Below are positions 35,428-43,642 of a stretch of DNA of 49,172 bases, one piece after another. Within the stretch, counting starts at the first letter, position 1; each line of letters starts with the position of its first letter. The position numbers and the translations under genes are program-made. This DNA is from a virus. The stretch spans positions 1-49,172 of IMG/VR virus record IMGVR_UViG_3300010354_006498; one strand, written 5' to 3'. The notes beneath the pieces were generated by a model. It did not search any database and was not told the origin of the DNA. It saw only the letters and a program-made list of their open reading frames with translations.

Positions 35428-35459
35428 ATTTACTAATATTTCTACTAATAAATATGGGG
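35422..35459 (-). terminator. Intrinsic terminator after the tail tube gene
   Basis: A perfect 11-bp stem CCCCATATTTA / TAAATATGGGG with a 16-base loop, followed on the minus strand by ATTTTTTAT. It lies 27 bases after the tube stop codon. Confidence 0.8.
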
Positions 35460-35485
35460 TAATTTCTTTTAATTCTAATATTAAA

Positions 35486-35974
35486 TTAGTATTGAAGAAT
35501 TGCGTAATCGTATGCTAATGTAAGAGAAATCTCAACAAACGCATCATTTGCCCAATCCATATCACCGAATGTAGTTGCGGTGATAAATGCACCTTTAATA
35601 GTCCATTCTTCAATTTTATCACCAACTGGACCAAGTACATGAAGTGTTAAATCTTTCTTATAGAAGTCAGAATAACCATCACGACCTGTTACAGATTCAT
35701 GTGATAAACGAACCCATTCCATTACTGCTTGTGCAGCAGAAGGAACAATAGGGTCATACAATTTAATTGAAATATCTTGCCATTCACCCTTACCTTTTAC
35801 TTTACGTTTAACATTGATATGATCGAGAGTAATTGGGTTAAAGCTGATATTAGGTCTACCAGAACCTTTTATCAAATAAGCAGGAACACCCTCGATGTAC
35901 AAAATAAATCGGTTTTGTAACTTTGGCTCAAACGGGGTAAAAAATATTTCCGTGGGGTCAAGTAATTCAGCCAT
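35486..35974 (-). CDS. Tail tube protein (gp19-like)
   Basis: A 162-aa protein, the same size class as T4 gp19 (163 aa). The pattern is that of tube proteins: an N-terminal FEPKLQNRFILYIEGVPAYL, an inner beta core with ITLDHINVKRKVKGKGEWQD and ISIKLYDPI, a helix SAAQAVMEWVRLSH, and the C-terminal GAFITATTFGDMDWANDAFV followed by EISLTLAYDYA. The last segment is the conserved 'W.l.gafi....fGd.dw......eI.ltl.yD.a' ending of T4-type tubes. It polymerises inside the sheath. A strong GGAG site and its own terminator fit high expression directly after the sheath gene. Confidence 0.93.
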   Translation of the reverse strand: MAELLDPTEIFFTPFEPKLQNRFILYIEGVPAYLIKGSGRPNISFNPITLDHINVKRKVKGKGEWQDISIKLYDPIVPSAAQAVMEWVRLSHESVTGRDGYSDFYKKDLTLHVLGPVGDKIEEWTIKGAFITATTFGDMDWANDAFVEISLTLAYDYAILQY

Positions 35975-36006
35975 TTATATCTCCAAATTTAAAATATCCT
36001 TTTAAG

Positions 36007-36015
36007 TATAAATAT
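36007..36015 (-). promoter_or_regulatory. Promoter-like box (ATATTTATA)
   Basis: A copy of the recurrent motif between the sheath terminator and the tube gene, 32 bases before the tube ATG. Confidence 0.5.
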
Positions 36016-36033
36016 AACTATTTCTAAAAAAGT

Positions 36034-36055
36034 GGGGAGAGTATTTCATCTCCCC
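36034..36055 (-). terminator. Intrinsic terminator after the tail sheath gene
   Basis: A 7-bp GC-rich stem GGGGAGA / TCTCCCC with an 8-base loop, followed on the minus strand by ACTTTTTTAG. It lies 18 bases after the sheath stop. Confidence 0.8.
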
Positions 36056-36073
36056 TTTTTATTTTTATTTTAA

Positions 36074-38512
36074 TTAAGCACCTGGAAACGCAGCACCTGT
36101 ATTTTGAATGTTGAAGTCAAGAATAATGAATTCAGCAGTTTTTGCAGGTTGTAAGAACAATTGTCCGTATAATATGTTACGATCAATAATATCAGGTGTA
36201 TTGTTACTTTCATCCATGATAACACGGAATGCATATAAACCTTGACGTTGTTGAATTGACTCAAGATATGGATTCACGATATTCAAGAAGCGAGTTCTTG
36301 TTTGTGAAGTGTTTTGTTCAAACACTAAGTATCTTGTAGAAGAAGCAATAAACTTCTTAGCTGCAATCAACAATCTACGAACATTAATACGGTCAAGTGC
36401 AGATGGACGACCTTGAAGTGTCTTTTGTCCCCATACACATACGCCTGTTGCAGGGAATACTGCAATAGGATTAATACGACCTTCGTATAATGTATCACGT
36501 TCTGCGTGTGTTAATCTTGTTTTAACTTCAACAACCTCTGTTAAACCACCACGATTCAAACCTGCAGGAGCAAACCATTCAGCAGACACACGGTCATTGA
36601 ATGCTATTACACCAGGAAGAACTACTGAAGGTGGAACCCATATTGGTTTGTTTCTATCGAAATCAAGAATTTTAACCCAAGGATAATATGTTGCTGCATA
36701 ATTTGTATCTACACCTTCAAGAGCAGATACTGCTGTTGCTATATTATCAGAAATTTGAGAGTTATCCATTACATAGAAACAGTCACCACGATTTTCACAC
36801 ATATCTATTCCGTATGTTGTAGCTGCGGAATGAATTGAGTGAAGAACACCTGGCATTACAACTAAGTTAATATCAAATTCATCTGCGTTTGATATTGCGT
36901 CAATCGCTTTCTTATATGATGTATAACCGGCTGCTGAAATCGATGAAATGTCAAAGCCTTGTGTATTACCAGCAACCATATAAGAACCTAATTTCTTTTG
37001 TAAGTTAGGCTTATGACCATCGAAGCCACCTTGGAATGGTAACATGAACTTACGTGAATCAATAGATGTATTTGTTGTTAAGTCAATATATCCAGTATAT
37101 GCTGTTGCAGATGAAGGGAAATTAGCTGCAGCATTTTGAGAATAATCACCTAAGTAGAAATCTATATTTGAACCAGTTGATTGATTTGCTGCAATTGGCA
37201 ATGGACGTAAGTAGTTAAAGTTATCTGTATTAGCGAAATCATATGAGAATCCCCAGAATACTCTTCTATTATAAACACCACCAGATGTTTGGTCTGTTAC
37301 GAAAGTTGCAGCAGGTGGTTGAGTAAATGCGCTTGGAATTGGAGTTGTAAGAGCACGGAAACCAAATGGTACTAAGTTTGGAGAAGTAGCACCGTTTGAA
37401 ACTGCTTCAGTTGTTTCTACACGAATATATTTTGATTTATTAGAATAATCACCATTTACAATAACTTTACCGTCATCATCAACTGTGATGTATCTATCAC
37501 CGATAACACGAGAAATATATTTAGGAGAATTAGGGTCTAAGTTACACTTAAATTGTTCAATTATTGTTGGACGAATATCTTCATCTTGTGTATTGAAAGG
37601 AGTTTGTGGTAATTTAGATTGATCAACAAATCTAACAATAACATCAAAATCACCATATTCAGAACCAGCAATTGTACCTGCAGCACGAACGTTTGAAATA
37701 CCAACTTTAACTTCATAGTTAGAATGAATACCATGAGATAATGTATGGAATTTGAATAAGTCAGATTTTACAGCACCAATTTTTTGTGAAGTAACCCAAG
37801 GAGTTGCTGCTTCTAAATAGTCATCTGTAAAGTCCCATGGAGAACCTGCTGAACCAGTTTCAATAGAAATAACAACACCCGCATCAGCTGCTAATGAAGC
37901 AGATGCTTGTTTCTTAAAGTTAACGTAGTTATAAACGGCATGAGTACCGTATGGGTTGTATCCGTATAAATCACCAATATATGAACTATTTTCAGGATTA
38001 ATAGAAGAGCTAAATGCAGTTCCATTTTCACTTGTTGCATTTGTGAAAGTAGATACATCAGTTGTAAATCCACCAGATACAGTTAATACGAAAGATCCAG
38101 TACCGTTTGATACTAATGTTGAATTTGCAAACAATGAAACGGAGTCACCACTGGTAACAACAAATGTTGGGTGCAACATTGAGATTAATTTTTTTCCACC
38201 AGAACCACTTGCTACAAGAGCAATTGGGTGTTTAAGTGAATATCCACCTGAACCAAGTACACGAACTATTGTTGCACTACCTGCATTGTTTAAGTAGTTT
38301 TTAGCCGTGTATGGTAAATATGATTGTTCGTAAGTACCGCCAAATTTTGTAACAAAATCGCCGTATCCCTGAACAATGGTTGGGACGAAAGCTGGTCCCT
38401 TCAAAGTTGGTCCGATGAGTGCAGCACCAATTTGACCAATTCCCTGTTGAAGGAAAGATAGGTCATTTTCGTTGGTAAAGACGCCAGGACTTACAATTCT
38501 TTCATTAGCCAC
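36074..38512 (-). CDS. Contractile tail sheath protein (gp18-like)
   Basis: I place the start at GTG 38512 (812 aa): GGAG lies 6 bases ahead of it, whereas the upstream TTG contains that site. The N-terminus ANERIVSPGVFTNENDLSFL and the following IGQIGAALIGPTLKGPAFVP are the typical sheath opening. The C-terminal region contains VWGQKTLQGRPSALDRINVR and RRLLIAAKKFI followed by FEQN, the conserved sheath contact domain. Length exceeds T4 gp18 (659 aa), implying larger outer domains. The order neck, terminator, sheath, tube follows T4 genes 13-14-15-18-19. A promoter-like box and a terminator frame it as its own unit. Confidence 0.95.
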   Translation of the reverse strand: MANERIVSPGVFTNENDLSFLQQGIGQIGAALIGPTLKGPAFVPTIVQGYGDFVTKFGGTYEQSYLPYTAKNYLNNAGSATIVRVLGSGGYSLKHPIALVASGSGGKKLISMLHPTFVVTSGDSVSLFANSTLVSNGTGSFVLTVSGGFTTDVSTFTNATSENGTAFSSSINPENSSYIGDLYGYNPYGTHAVYNYVNFKKQASASLAADAGVVISIETGSAGSPWDFTDDYLEAATPWVTSQKIGAVKSDLFKFHTLSHGIHSNYEVKVGISNVRAAGTIAGSEYGDFDVIVRFVDQSKLPQTPFNTQDEDIRPTIIEQFKCNLDPNSPKYISRVIGDRYITVDDDGKVIVNGDYSNKSKYIRVETTEAVSNGATSPNLVPFGFRALTTPIPSAFTQPPAATFVTDQTSGGVYNRRVFWGFSYDFANTDNFNYLRPLPIAANQSTGSNIDFYLGDYSQNAAANFPSSATAYTGYIDLTTNTSIDSRKFMLPFQGGFDGHKPNLQKKLGSYMVAGNTQGFDISSISAAGYTSYKKAIDAISNADEFDINLVVMPGVLHSIHSAATTYGIDMCENRGDCFYVMDNSQISDNIATAVSALEGVDTNYAATYYPWVKILDFDRNKPIWVPPSVVLPGVIAFNDRVSAEWFAPAGLNRGGLTEVVEVKTRLTHAERDTLYEGRINPIAVFPATGVCVWGQKTLQGRPSALDRINVRRLLIAAKKFIASSTRYLVFEQNTSQTRTRFLNIVNPYLESIQQRQGLYAFRVIMDESNNTPDIIDRNILYGQLFLQPAKTAEFIILDFNIQNTGAAFPGA

Positions 38513-38547
38513 TATTATCTCCAAAAAATTATAGAATTAAGTCTTCA

Positions 38548-38556
38548 TATAAATAT
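38548..38556 (-). promoter_or_regulatory. Promoter-like box (ATATTTATA)
   Basis: A copy of the recurrent motif 35 bases before the GTG start of the sheath gene. It lies within the longer inverted repeat TTTCATATTTATATGAA. Confidence 0.5.
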
Positions 38557-38573
38557 GAAATAAAAAAACCAAA

Positions 38574-38873
38574 TTATGATTTGACTGGAATAAATTTACC
38601 AGAATCTAAATCTAAAACACCGTCACCATATTTTGAATTTAGAGAATCAATTAATTCTTGTTCTTGTGTTTGTAACTTAGTGTACTCCAAGAACAGTTTA
38701 TCTCTAAACTCTGTGATTTTTTCTAATCTCTGTTTTAATAAATGTAACTCAATTTCGGTTTGACCAATTTGTGCAGTCACTCTTGCATAACCAGTCTGTA
38801 ACCCTTTTACTGAAGAAATATCTTCTTGTGAAAATTCCTTCTCACCTGTTTGTTCAACAACATTCTCTGACAT
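38574..38873 (-). CDS. Small coiled-coil protein upstream of the tail sheath
   Basis: A 99-aa protein with an acidic N-terminus and a long helix (about residues 20-80). Its regular Leu/Ile/Val spacing (QIGQTEIELHLLKQRLEKIT) and Glu/Gln-rich composition indicate a coiled coil. The C-terminus YGDGVLDLDSGKFIPVKS is a short beta tail. Small coiled-coil proteins in this position recur in marine T4-like phages, where I recall them only as hypothetical. It does not resemble a terminase small subunit (gp16), which T4 encodes near here. AGAGG precedes the ATG. Confidence 0.55.
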   Translation of the reverse strand: MSENVVEQTGEKEFSQEDISSVKGLQTGYARVTAQIGQTEIELHLLKQRLEKITEFRDKLFLEYTKLQTQEQELIDSLNSKYGDGVLDLDSGKFIPVKS

Positions 38874-38907
38874 AAAAACCTCTTTTAAAAATTAAAAATA
38901 TAACTTA

Positions 38908-38916
38908 TATAAATAT
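38908..38916 (-). promoter_or_regulatory. Promoter-like box (ATATTTATA)
   Basis: A copy of the recurrent motif about 34 bases before the ATG of the small coiled-coil gene. Confidence 0.5.
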
Positions 38917-38919
38917 GAA

Positions 38920-40053
38920 TTATTTAACTGTAAAATCATTTTCTTTTGGATATATTCCAGGCTCTGAGTTTTCTGAAATATCAATGAATTCTTCCATTTT
39001 TCTTCTGTAATAAGCGAGATTTGCTTCATCACCAGATTGATTTAGATTTCTAAAATTAGAAGAACCGTTTCCAATCCCGTTTACTCCACCTCTTGCACCA
39101 AACACACCACTTCCACCTGGTCCACGAACTGCACCTGCAATTGGATTCTCATCGGTATATCTATCAATTTGTCTGTTTGTAGTACCGTTAATAGCACTAT
39201 TATTATACAAACTTGAAAGTCCACCTATTGTTTCAAAACCAAATGACAGTTTGTTTGCAGTAACTACTCTTTGCATAGATGCTTGAGTTGCTATTTCTTT
39301 TGGTATTAAATAAGCGTGTGCTAATATAGAAAATGAAGCACGTACTACACGATCTTGTCCTGTTGTATTACTGTCTTCAATACTAACACTATCCATATTT
39401 GTTGAAAACTTAAAGAAATTTCTATCACCGAATGTTTGGCCAGAAAAATAAATAAAGTTCTCTATCAAGAAATTCAACTGATTCTGATACTCACACCAAA
39501 CAATAAAATCGTAAGTAACATCAACATAATCTGGAATAGGAGTAAGAAAGTATTCCGATGGTCTTTTCTTTTCATACAATACAGAGAATTTATCATAGGG
39601 TGTAGAAGTGTTATACTTCTGACGTGTGACATATGCAATACCTTGATTTATAGAAGCGACCTTATTACGTTTGAGTTCAGTTTTCATTGCAACACTTGAA
39701 CGTCTAAATGTTATAAGTGGAACTAATGTTTTTCCTTTTTTATCTTTTAGAAATCCATCTTTTTGAATTGAAGCCCACTTTTCAGAATTAGCGTATATAG
39801 TTGGAACTTGTATCAGTTCACCGTTGTCTTCAACTTTCAATTTCATGCTTTGATCTATAAATGATTTTATAGCAAAATCAACATCGTATAATGTAACACC
39901 AAGATTTCTTGTTTTGTCTTTATCTCTGCGTATTTGTGTACTACGAGCCTGTCCAAAATCTATCCTTGGATTTTCAGCAGATTTCATATCATCAATAAAA
40001 CTATCGGTAGTTCTCTTGAGTGGTGGTTTTCTATATCTGGAAGAATTTTGCAT
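38920..40053 (-). CDS. Tail completion / sheath-stabiliser protein (gp15-like)
   Basis: A 377-aa protein. The central part (VPTIYANSEKWASIQKDGFL with R-D-K-like KDKKGKTLVPLITFRR) matches a pattern I recall from T4-like and jumbo phage tail-terminator proteins. The region PDYVDVTYDFIVWCEYQNQL followed by LIENFIYFSG resembles tail-terminator folds, in which a beta sheet packs against a helix that counts along the tube. The C-terminal 100 residues are Gly/Asn-rich and flexible. Position between a gp14-like neck protein and the sheath equals T4 gene 15. It should cap tube and sheath and join the tail to the neck. The ATG overlaps the previous stop by one base. Confidence 0.65.
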   Translation of the reverse strand: MQNSSRYRKPPLKRTTDSFIDDMKSAENPRIDFGQARSTQIRRDKDKTRNLGVTLYDVDFAIKSFIDQSMKLKVEDNGELIQVPTIYANSEKWASIQKDGFLKDKKGKTLVPLITFRRSSVAMKTELKRNKVASINQGIAYVTRQKYNTSTPYDKFSVLYEKKRPSEYFLTPIPDYVDVTYDFIVWCEYQNQLNFLIENFIYFSGQTFGDRNFFKFSTNMDSVSIEDSNTTGQDRVVRASFSILAHAYLIPKEIATQASMQRVVTANKLSFGFETIGGLSSLYNNSAINGTTNRQIDRYTDENPIAGAVRGPGGSGVFGARGGVNGIGNGSSNFRNLNQSGDEANLAYYRRKMEEFIDISENSEPGIYPKENDFTVK

Positions 40054-40577
40054 TATATGTTGCTCGGTAAATCATTCAAATTATTTTCAATAGTTGGTCT
40101 GAACTCTTCTACATGAATTCGTGAACGTCTTGTTAAGTGAGTTGCAGCAATAATAGAAACATTGTGTCCCCATTTTTCACCAGAGAAAGCGTAGTCTGGA
40201 TTCTTACCACCAAAGTATTGATTTTCTTGTACACTATCTACTTCCCACCATTCACCATTGTATTCAATAACATCTCCAACTTCAACAAATAACTCTACGT
40301 CTTTTAACATTTCACGAATAAAACCAAATTCTGAAGTTTGTTGATAATCCTGACCAAATTCTGTACCTTCATACGCTTGTGGTTGACGATTAATTAATGC
40401 AGATACTTTTACTGGACTAAAGTAAACTTTCTTATCTGATTCATTATAAAGGTTAGTTTTAGTATCTTCCAATGAAAGTTTATATACCGCAACTTCCGTA
40501 TCTATAATGTCTGCAATTAATTCCATATTGAATTTATGTACAAGACCAGCATCTCGCGTTCCATGAAATAATGGCAT
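40053..40577 (-). CDS. Neck protein (gp14-like)
   Basis: A 174-aa protein. The segment MELIADIIDTEVAVYKLSLE near the N-terminus and the beta-rich FVEVGDVIEYNGEWWEVDSV followed by ENQYFGGKNPDY agree with gp14-type neck proteins, in which '..GD.i.f....wEV..v.e...f.G..p.y.f...' is conserved. T4 gp14 is longer (256 aa). It lies between the gp13-like and gp15-like genes, matching T4 order 13-14-15, and would form part of the collar that closes the filled head. Confidence 0.68.
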   Translation of the reverse strand: MPLFHGTRDAGLVHKFNMELIADIIDTEVAVYKLSLEDTKTNLYNESDKKVYFSPVKVSALINRQPQAYEGTEFGQDYQQTSEFGFIREMLKDVELFVEVGDVIEYNGEWWEVDSVQENQYFGGKNPDYAFSGEKWGHNVSIIAATHLTRRSRIHVEEFRPTIENNLNDLPSNI

Positions 40578-40581
40578 TTGT

Positions 40582-41712
40582 TTATCCTATGAAAATTGAA
40601 AGTGGAGTACCGTTTAGACTTGCACCCAATGCCTCCGTTTCTAATCGTTTTGCTTCTAGTAATTTACTTCTAGTCATGGTATCCAACATTGCTCTGAGTT
40701 CATCAACCAATGCCTGCTTCTCAGTTCCAGCTGCTGACAATAAATCTGCTGCATTAAGTGAAGTTTCACCATTTGGAATTGGAATGCTGCCATACTTACC
40801 ACGAACATAACCAAGATTTTCTTTTACTAAAGCAAGTGTATATTTGAATACCCAACGTCTTCCAACTGAATTTATGAACTTATACTCCATGTGTTCATAC
40901 GGAGCGTTTGACATATCTGAAACAGTTCCGTTTGGATATTTAAGTGGATTAGAGCGTTCTTCTTTTATAATATACTCAATCCATAATTTGAAATTTTTAA
41001 CTGGTACAGGAAATATCTTTAATTCATTGTTTATTAATTCAAAAGTAAACGCAGATTTACGCATTAAATCATTGAACTCAATTGCTTGAATACGCAACAA
41101 ATCCGCATACATAGGCATTAACATGAATGAAACACCAGTTGAATAACCACCAAATCCAAAAGTATCTAACATCGCTTGATTACCCAAATAAGGATCGTAA
41201 AAACGAATAGAAGCAGGTGGACCATAATGGTGTACTTTCTTAATTTCTATATTTTGAGTTGGTGCTTTAATATCACGAATAAGTGTATCTAAGTTATATC
41301 TTTGTATACCAGTTACACAATCAATGGAAGCAGAGTAAAATTTAACATTACCATTGGTAAATGTTTCACTACCATACTCAGTACCCAATTGTACAAGCCC
41401 ACCCATGTTAGTTGAAATATTTCTATGAGTTAAATTAGAAGCAGTTGGAGAACCCATTATACTTAATAGGTTCTGTTGAATGTTATATTGGTTTATGTGG
41501 TTTGAGTATTCAGAAACAGCTTCTTCAAAGCAAGCGTAAAAATTAGTTGGTTGAAGTTCAACATCCATTAGTGGATAACCAAGTCTTTTAGCACACCATT
41601 CAGCAACATTATCAGCGTCCACCTGAAATTCGGAATCACTATCAAAGAACCCAAACGGTGTGCTTCCGGTTGTGAACGATGAACTACCTGGCCAAATTGG
41701 AATATCTGTCAT
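40582..41712 (-). CDS. Neck protein (gp13-like)
   Basis: A 376-aa protein. The opening VAEWCAKRLGYPLMDVELQP, followed by FEEAVSEYSNHINQYN, matches the 'f..wclrrLG.Pvi.vel...q....i.eAi..y...' start of gp13-type neck proteins. The C-terminal ALVKENLGYVRGKYGSIPIP followed by Asn-Gly and the downstream ALVDELR helix match the family ending 'alik.qwG.nl.kf..i.lPgG'. T4 gp13 has 309 residues. It begins directly at the PhoH stop codon and leads the neck-tail series, so it should act as head-completion protein with the gp14-like protein. Confidence 0.78.
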   Translation of the reverse strand: MTDIPIWPGSSSFTTGSTPFGFFDSDSEFQVDADNVAEWCAKRLGYPLMDVELQPTNFYACFEEAVSEYSNHINQYNIQQNLLSIMGSPTASNLTHRNISTNMGGLVQLGTEYGSETFTNGNVKFYSASIDCVTGIQRYNLDTLIRDIKAPTQNIEIKKVHHYGPPASIRFYDPYLGNQAMLDTFGFGGYSTGVSFMLMPMYADLLRIQAIEFNDLMRKSAFTFELINNELKIFPVPVKNFKLWIEYIIKEERSNPLKYPNGTVSDMSNAPYEHMEYKFINSVGRRWVFKYTLALVKENLGYVRGKYGSIPIPNGETSLNAADLLSAAGTEKQALVDELRAMLDTMTRSKLLEAKRLETEALGASLNGTPLSIFIG

Positions 41713-42441
41713 TTACTTCTCTGATTTTGTTTCATCAAAATATTGTAATATACTATCAACAATCGGATGGCGGTGGTTAGTTAATAATTCATAAACCCCC
41801 AAACCATTAATTCTATCTTTCATATTATATAAATATGGTAATCCAGAATCTTTCTTATTTTTAAGATCAATTTGAGCAGAATCACCTGTTAGAATCATCT
41901 TTGAATTAACCCCAAGTCTTGAAAGAATCATCTCTAATTGTACTTTAGTTACATTCTGGCATTCATCTACAATTACACAAGACTTAACAAATGTTCTACC
42001 ACGTAGAAAACTTATAGGTGCAATTTCAATTTTATCTTCTTGTATTAATTTATCTACTTTTTCTTTACCAGATAGCATTGCCATGTTTGCATGGATAGGA
42101 GATAACCATGGGTCCATCTTCTCTTTTATATTTCCCGGTAAGAATCCAAGGTCTTCGTTTGATACAGTAGGTCTTGTAATTATAATTCTATCAACTTCTT
42201 TATAATAAAGACATTCCAATGCGATTTGAGTTGCTAATAAGGTTTTACCAGAACCAGCTTTTCCTAAAAAAACAGAAACGGTATCTGTTAATGCGTCTGA
42301 TTTAATAGATTTTTGTTCTTCGTTTAATGATAAATGAAATCCTATTTTATTTTTTATTGTTTTTCTTCCTTTCTTTATACCAGAACTATCTAATCCAACA
42401 ACATTTTCGTTTTCATTTATTTCGCTATGGGTTAAATCCAT
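41713..42441 (-). CDS. PhoH-like P-loop ATPase
   Basis: A 242-aa PhoH-family protein. Walker A is GKAGSGKT, followed by IIITRPTVSNEDLGFLPG, the PhoH hallmark RP...g.dlGfLPG. Walker B is CVIVDECQNVT, then ILSRLGVNSKMILTGDSAQI and a final TNHRHPIVDSILQYF. The family is a superfamily 1 helicase-like ATPase, common in marine phages; a role in phosphate stress or RNA metabolism has been proposed but is not settled. It lies between head genes and neck genes with a strong AGGAG site. Confidence 0.93.
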   Translation of the reverse strand: MDLTHSEINENENVVGLDSSGIKKGRKTIKNKIGFHLSLNEEQKSIKSDALTDTVSVFLGKAGSGKTLLATQIALECLYYKEVDRIIITRPTVSNEDLGFLPGNIKEKMDPWLSPIHANMAMLSGKEKVDKLIQEDKIEIAPISFLRGRTFVKSCVIVDECQNVTKVQLEMILSRLGVNSKMILTGDSAQIDLKNKKDSGLPYLYNMKDRINGLGVYELLTNHRHPIVDSILQYFDETKSEK

Positions 42442-42449
42442 GTCAACTC

Positions 42450-43049
42450 CTATAATAATTTGGAGAGAGTTTCGCTAGTTGTATTTAAGTCTTCTTCTAT
42501 TTTCAATAAAAGGTTATCTATTTTTTCTGGCTTATGTGTCCATTCAAACCCAACTAAAGCAATAAGTTCATTATTTTTTCTAATTGGATATACAACTGCG
42601 GATTTTGAACCTCTCTGTGTAAAAAAGGCTTTTGTTATTAAATCTGAAATATCTTCTACGGATGCGTATACCGCTTTATGTCCAAGTACGTCCTCCACAA
42701 AATTTGTATATAATGATATTGGTAAGTTTTGGTATCTACTAACTTCAGTGCTAACACCTTCTTCCAACGCTTCAAAAGATGTAGATAATTTAGTCATAGA
42801 TTTACCAGTTTGATATTTTCCACCATTATGCCGTTGAAATATAAATGCACGTTGACATTTATACTCAACTAATAACTGGTCTAATATTGTTTGGATTAAT
42901 TTGGAATGTGAGAGTTCACGGTCAATTTTTTTTTGTTTATATTCACCGTACTTATATTTTAAATACCAAGAAAGCACTACACCAAGGAGAGTTGCTACAC
43001 TTGGAAGTATAATCTTTAAAAGGTCTATATATTGAATGTTAAGTTCCAT
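42450..43049 (-). CDS. Membrane-anchored GAF-like domain protein
   Basis: Start chosen at ATG 43049 (199 aa) because the longer frame begins inside a terminator. One transmembrane helix lies at about residues 8-30 (LLKIILPSVATLLGVVLSWY), followed by a short basic, helical linker. The soluble part shows a GAF-like series: CQRAFIFQRHNGG, then RYQNLPISLYTNF, ITKAFFTQRGSKSAVVYPI and ELIALVGFEW. GAF domains bind small ligands or serve as sensors. A phage inner-membrane sensor or an inactivated relative are both possible. It lies 8 bases before phoH and may be translated with it. Confidence 0.6.
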   Translation of the reverse strand: MELNIQYIDLLKIILPSVATLLGVVLSWYLKYKYGEYKQKKIDRELSHSKLIQTILDQLLVEYKCQRAFIFQRHNGGKYQTGKSMTKLSTSFEALEEGVSTEVSRYQNLPISLYTNFVEDVLGHKAVYASVEDISDLITKAFFTQRGSKSAVVYPIRKNNELIALVGFEWTHKPEKIDNLLLKIEEDLNTTSETLSKLL

Positions 43050-43076
43050 TTCCAATAAATAGAAATAAGCATAAAA

Positions 43077-43100
43077 AAAGGTAACGAAATCGTTACCTTT
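43077..43100 (-). terminator. Intrinsic terminator after the 173-aa tagged gene
   Basis: A 10-bp stem AAAGGTAACG / CGTTACCTTT with a 4-base loop, followed on the minus strand by TTTTATG. It separates the head-cargo cluster from the GAF-phoH-neck unit. Confidence 0.85.
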
Positions 43101-43120
43101 ATAAAATTTAATTTTATGAA

Positions 43121-43642
43121 TCATTTCTGTGAAAATATTGTGTCAAGTTCTTTTTTAAAGAAAGCTCCAAGATTCCCAAACTTAATAGAATATAAAATAT
43201 TTTTTATTTTTTCTCTGATGCTGGTATCCCACCAAATATGTTTTAATCGCATAAATGCAGCAAATAAACCTGGAGCATCCATTGTTACCTGAAATCCGAT
43301 TGTGGTTATTATAACAGCAAATACTGAATTAGCTATTTTTTGTTTTTTATCCATTGGAACTTTGTTAAAGCCAGGTACACCGACGCTTAACATTCTCATA
43401 ATATCATTTATATAAAACTTATGCAATTTATCTGCACCTGTTCTGAGTAATTCTGCTGTTTTAGTTTTATCACCCATACCGATTTCTTTTGAAATAAAGT
43501 CTATACCTTCAGCAGCAACTCTAGCAACATCAGGCGCTGAGAGTGCAACTGCTGTGACTTCTAATGGGTCAAGTGAAAATTCTTTAACTACCGAAGTTTC
43601 ATTAAGTATATCTTTCAATTTTATATGATTTGATTTTTTCAT
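43121..43642 (-). CDS. Tagged head-region protein, 173 aa
   Basis: It begins MKKSNHIKLKDILNETSVV, with an NE tag ending at Glu15 that resembles T4 internal protein capsid-targeting sequences (cut after Glu). The body is helical. A hydrophobic stretch, IANSVFAVIITTIGFQVTMD, with the following FAAFMRL, could be membrane-active, and the C-terminus is amphipathic and basic. No family is recognised. Its start overlaps the stop of the 434-aa paralogue by four bases (ATGA), so the two and the 430-aa gene before form one translational unit just after capsid genes. Confidence 0.58.
   Translation of the reverse strand: MKKSNHIKLKDILNETSVVKEFSLDPLEVTAVALSAPDVARVAAEGIDFISKEIGMGDKTKTAELLRTGADKLHKFYINDIMRMLSVGVPGFNKVPMDKKQKIANSVFAVIITTIGFQVTMDAPGLFAAFMRLKHIWWDTSIREKIKNILYSIKFGNLGAFFKKELDTIFSQK

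Noticed and set aside
38574-38873. Small terminase subunit (gp16) at the position before the sheath
   Set aside because: The protein is a plain coiled coil without a DNA-binding motif, and no large terminase follows.
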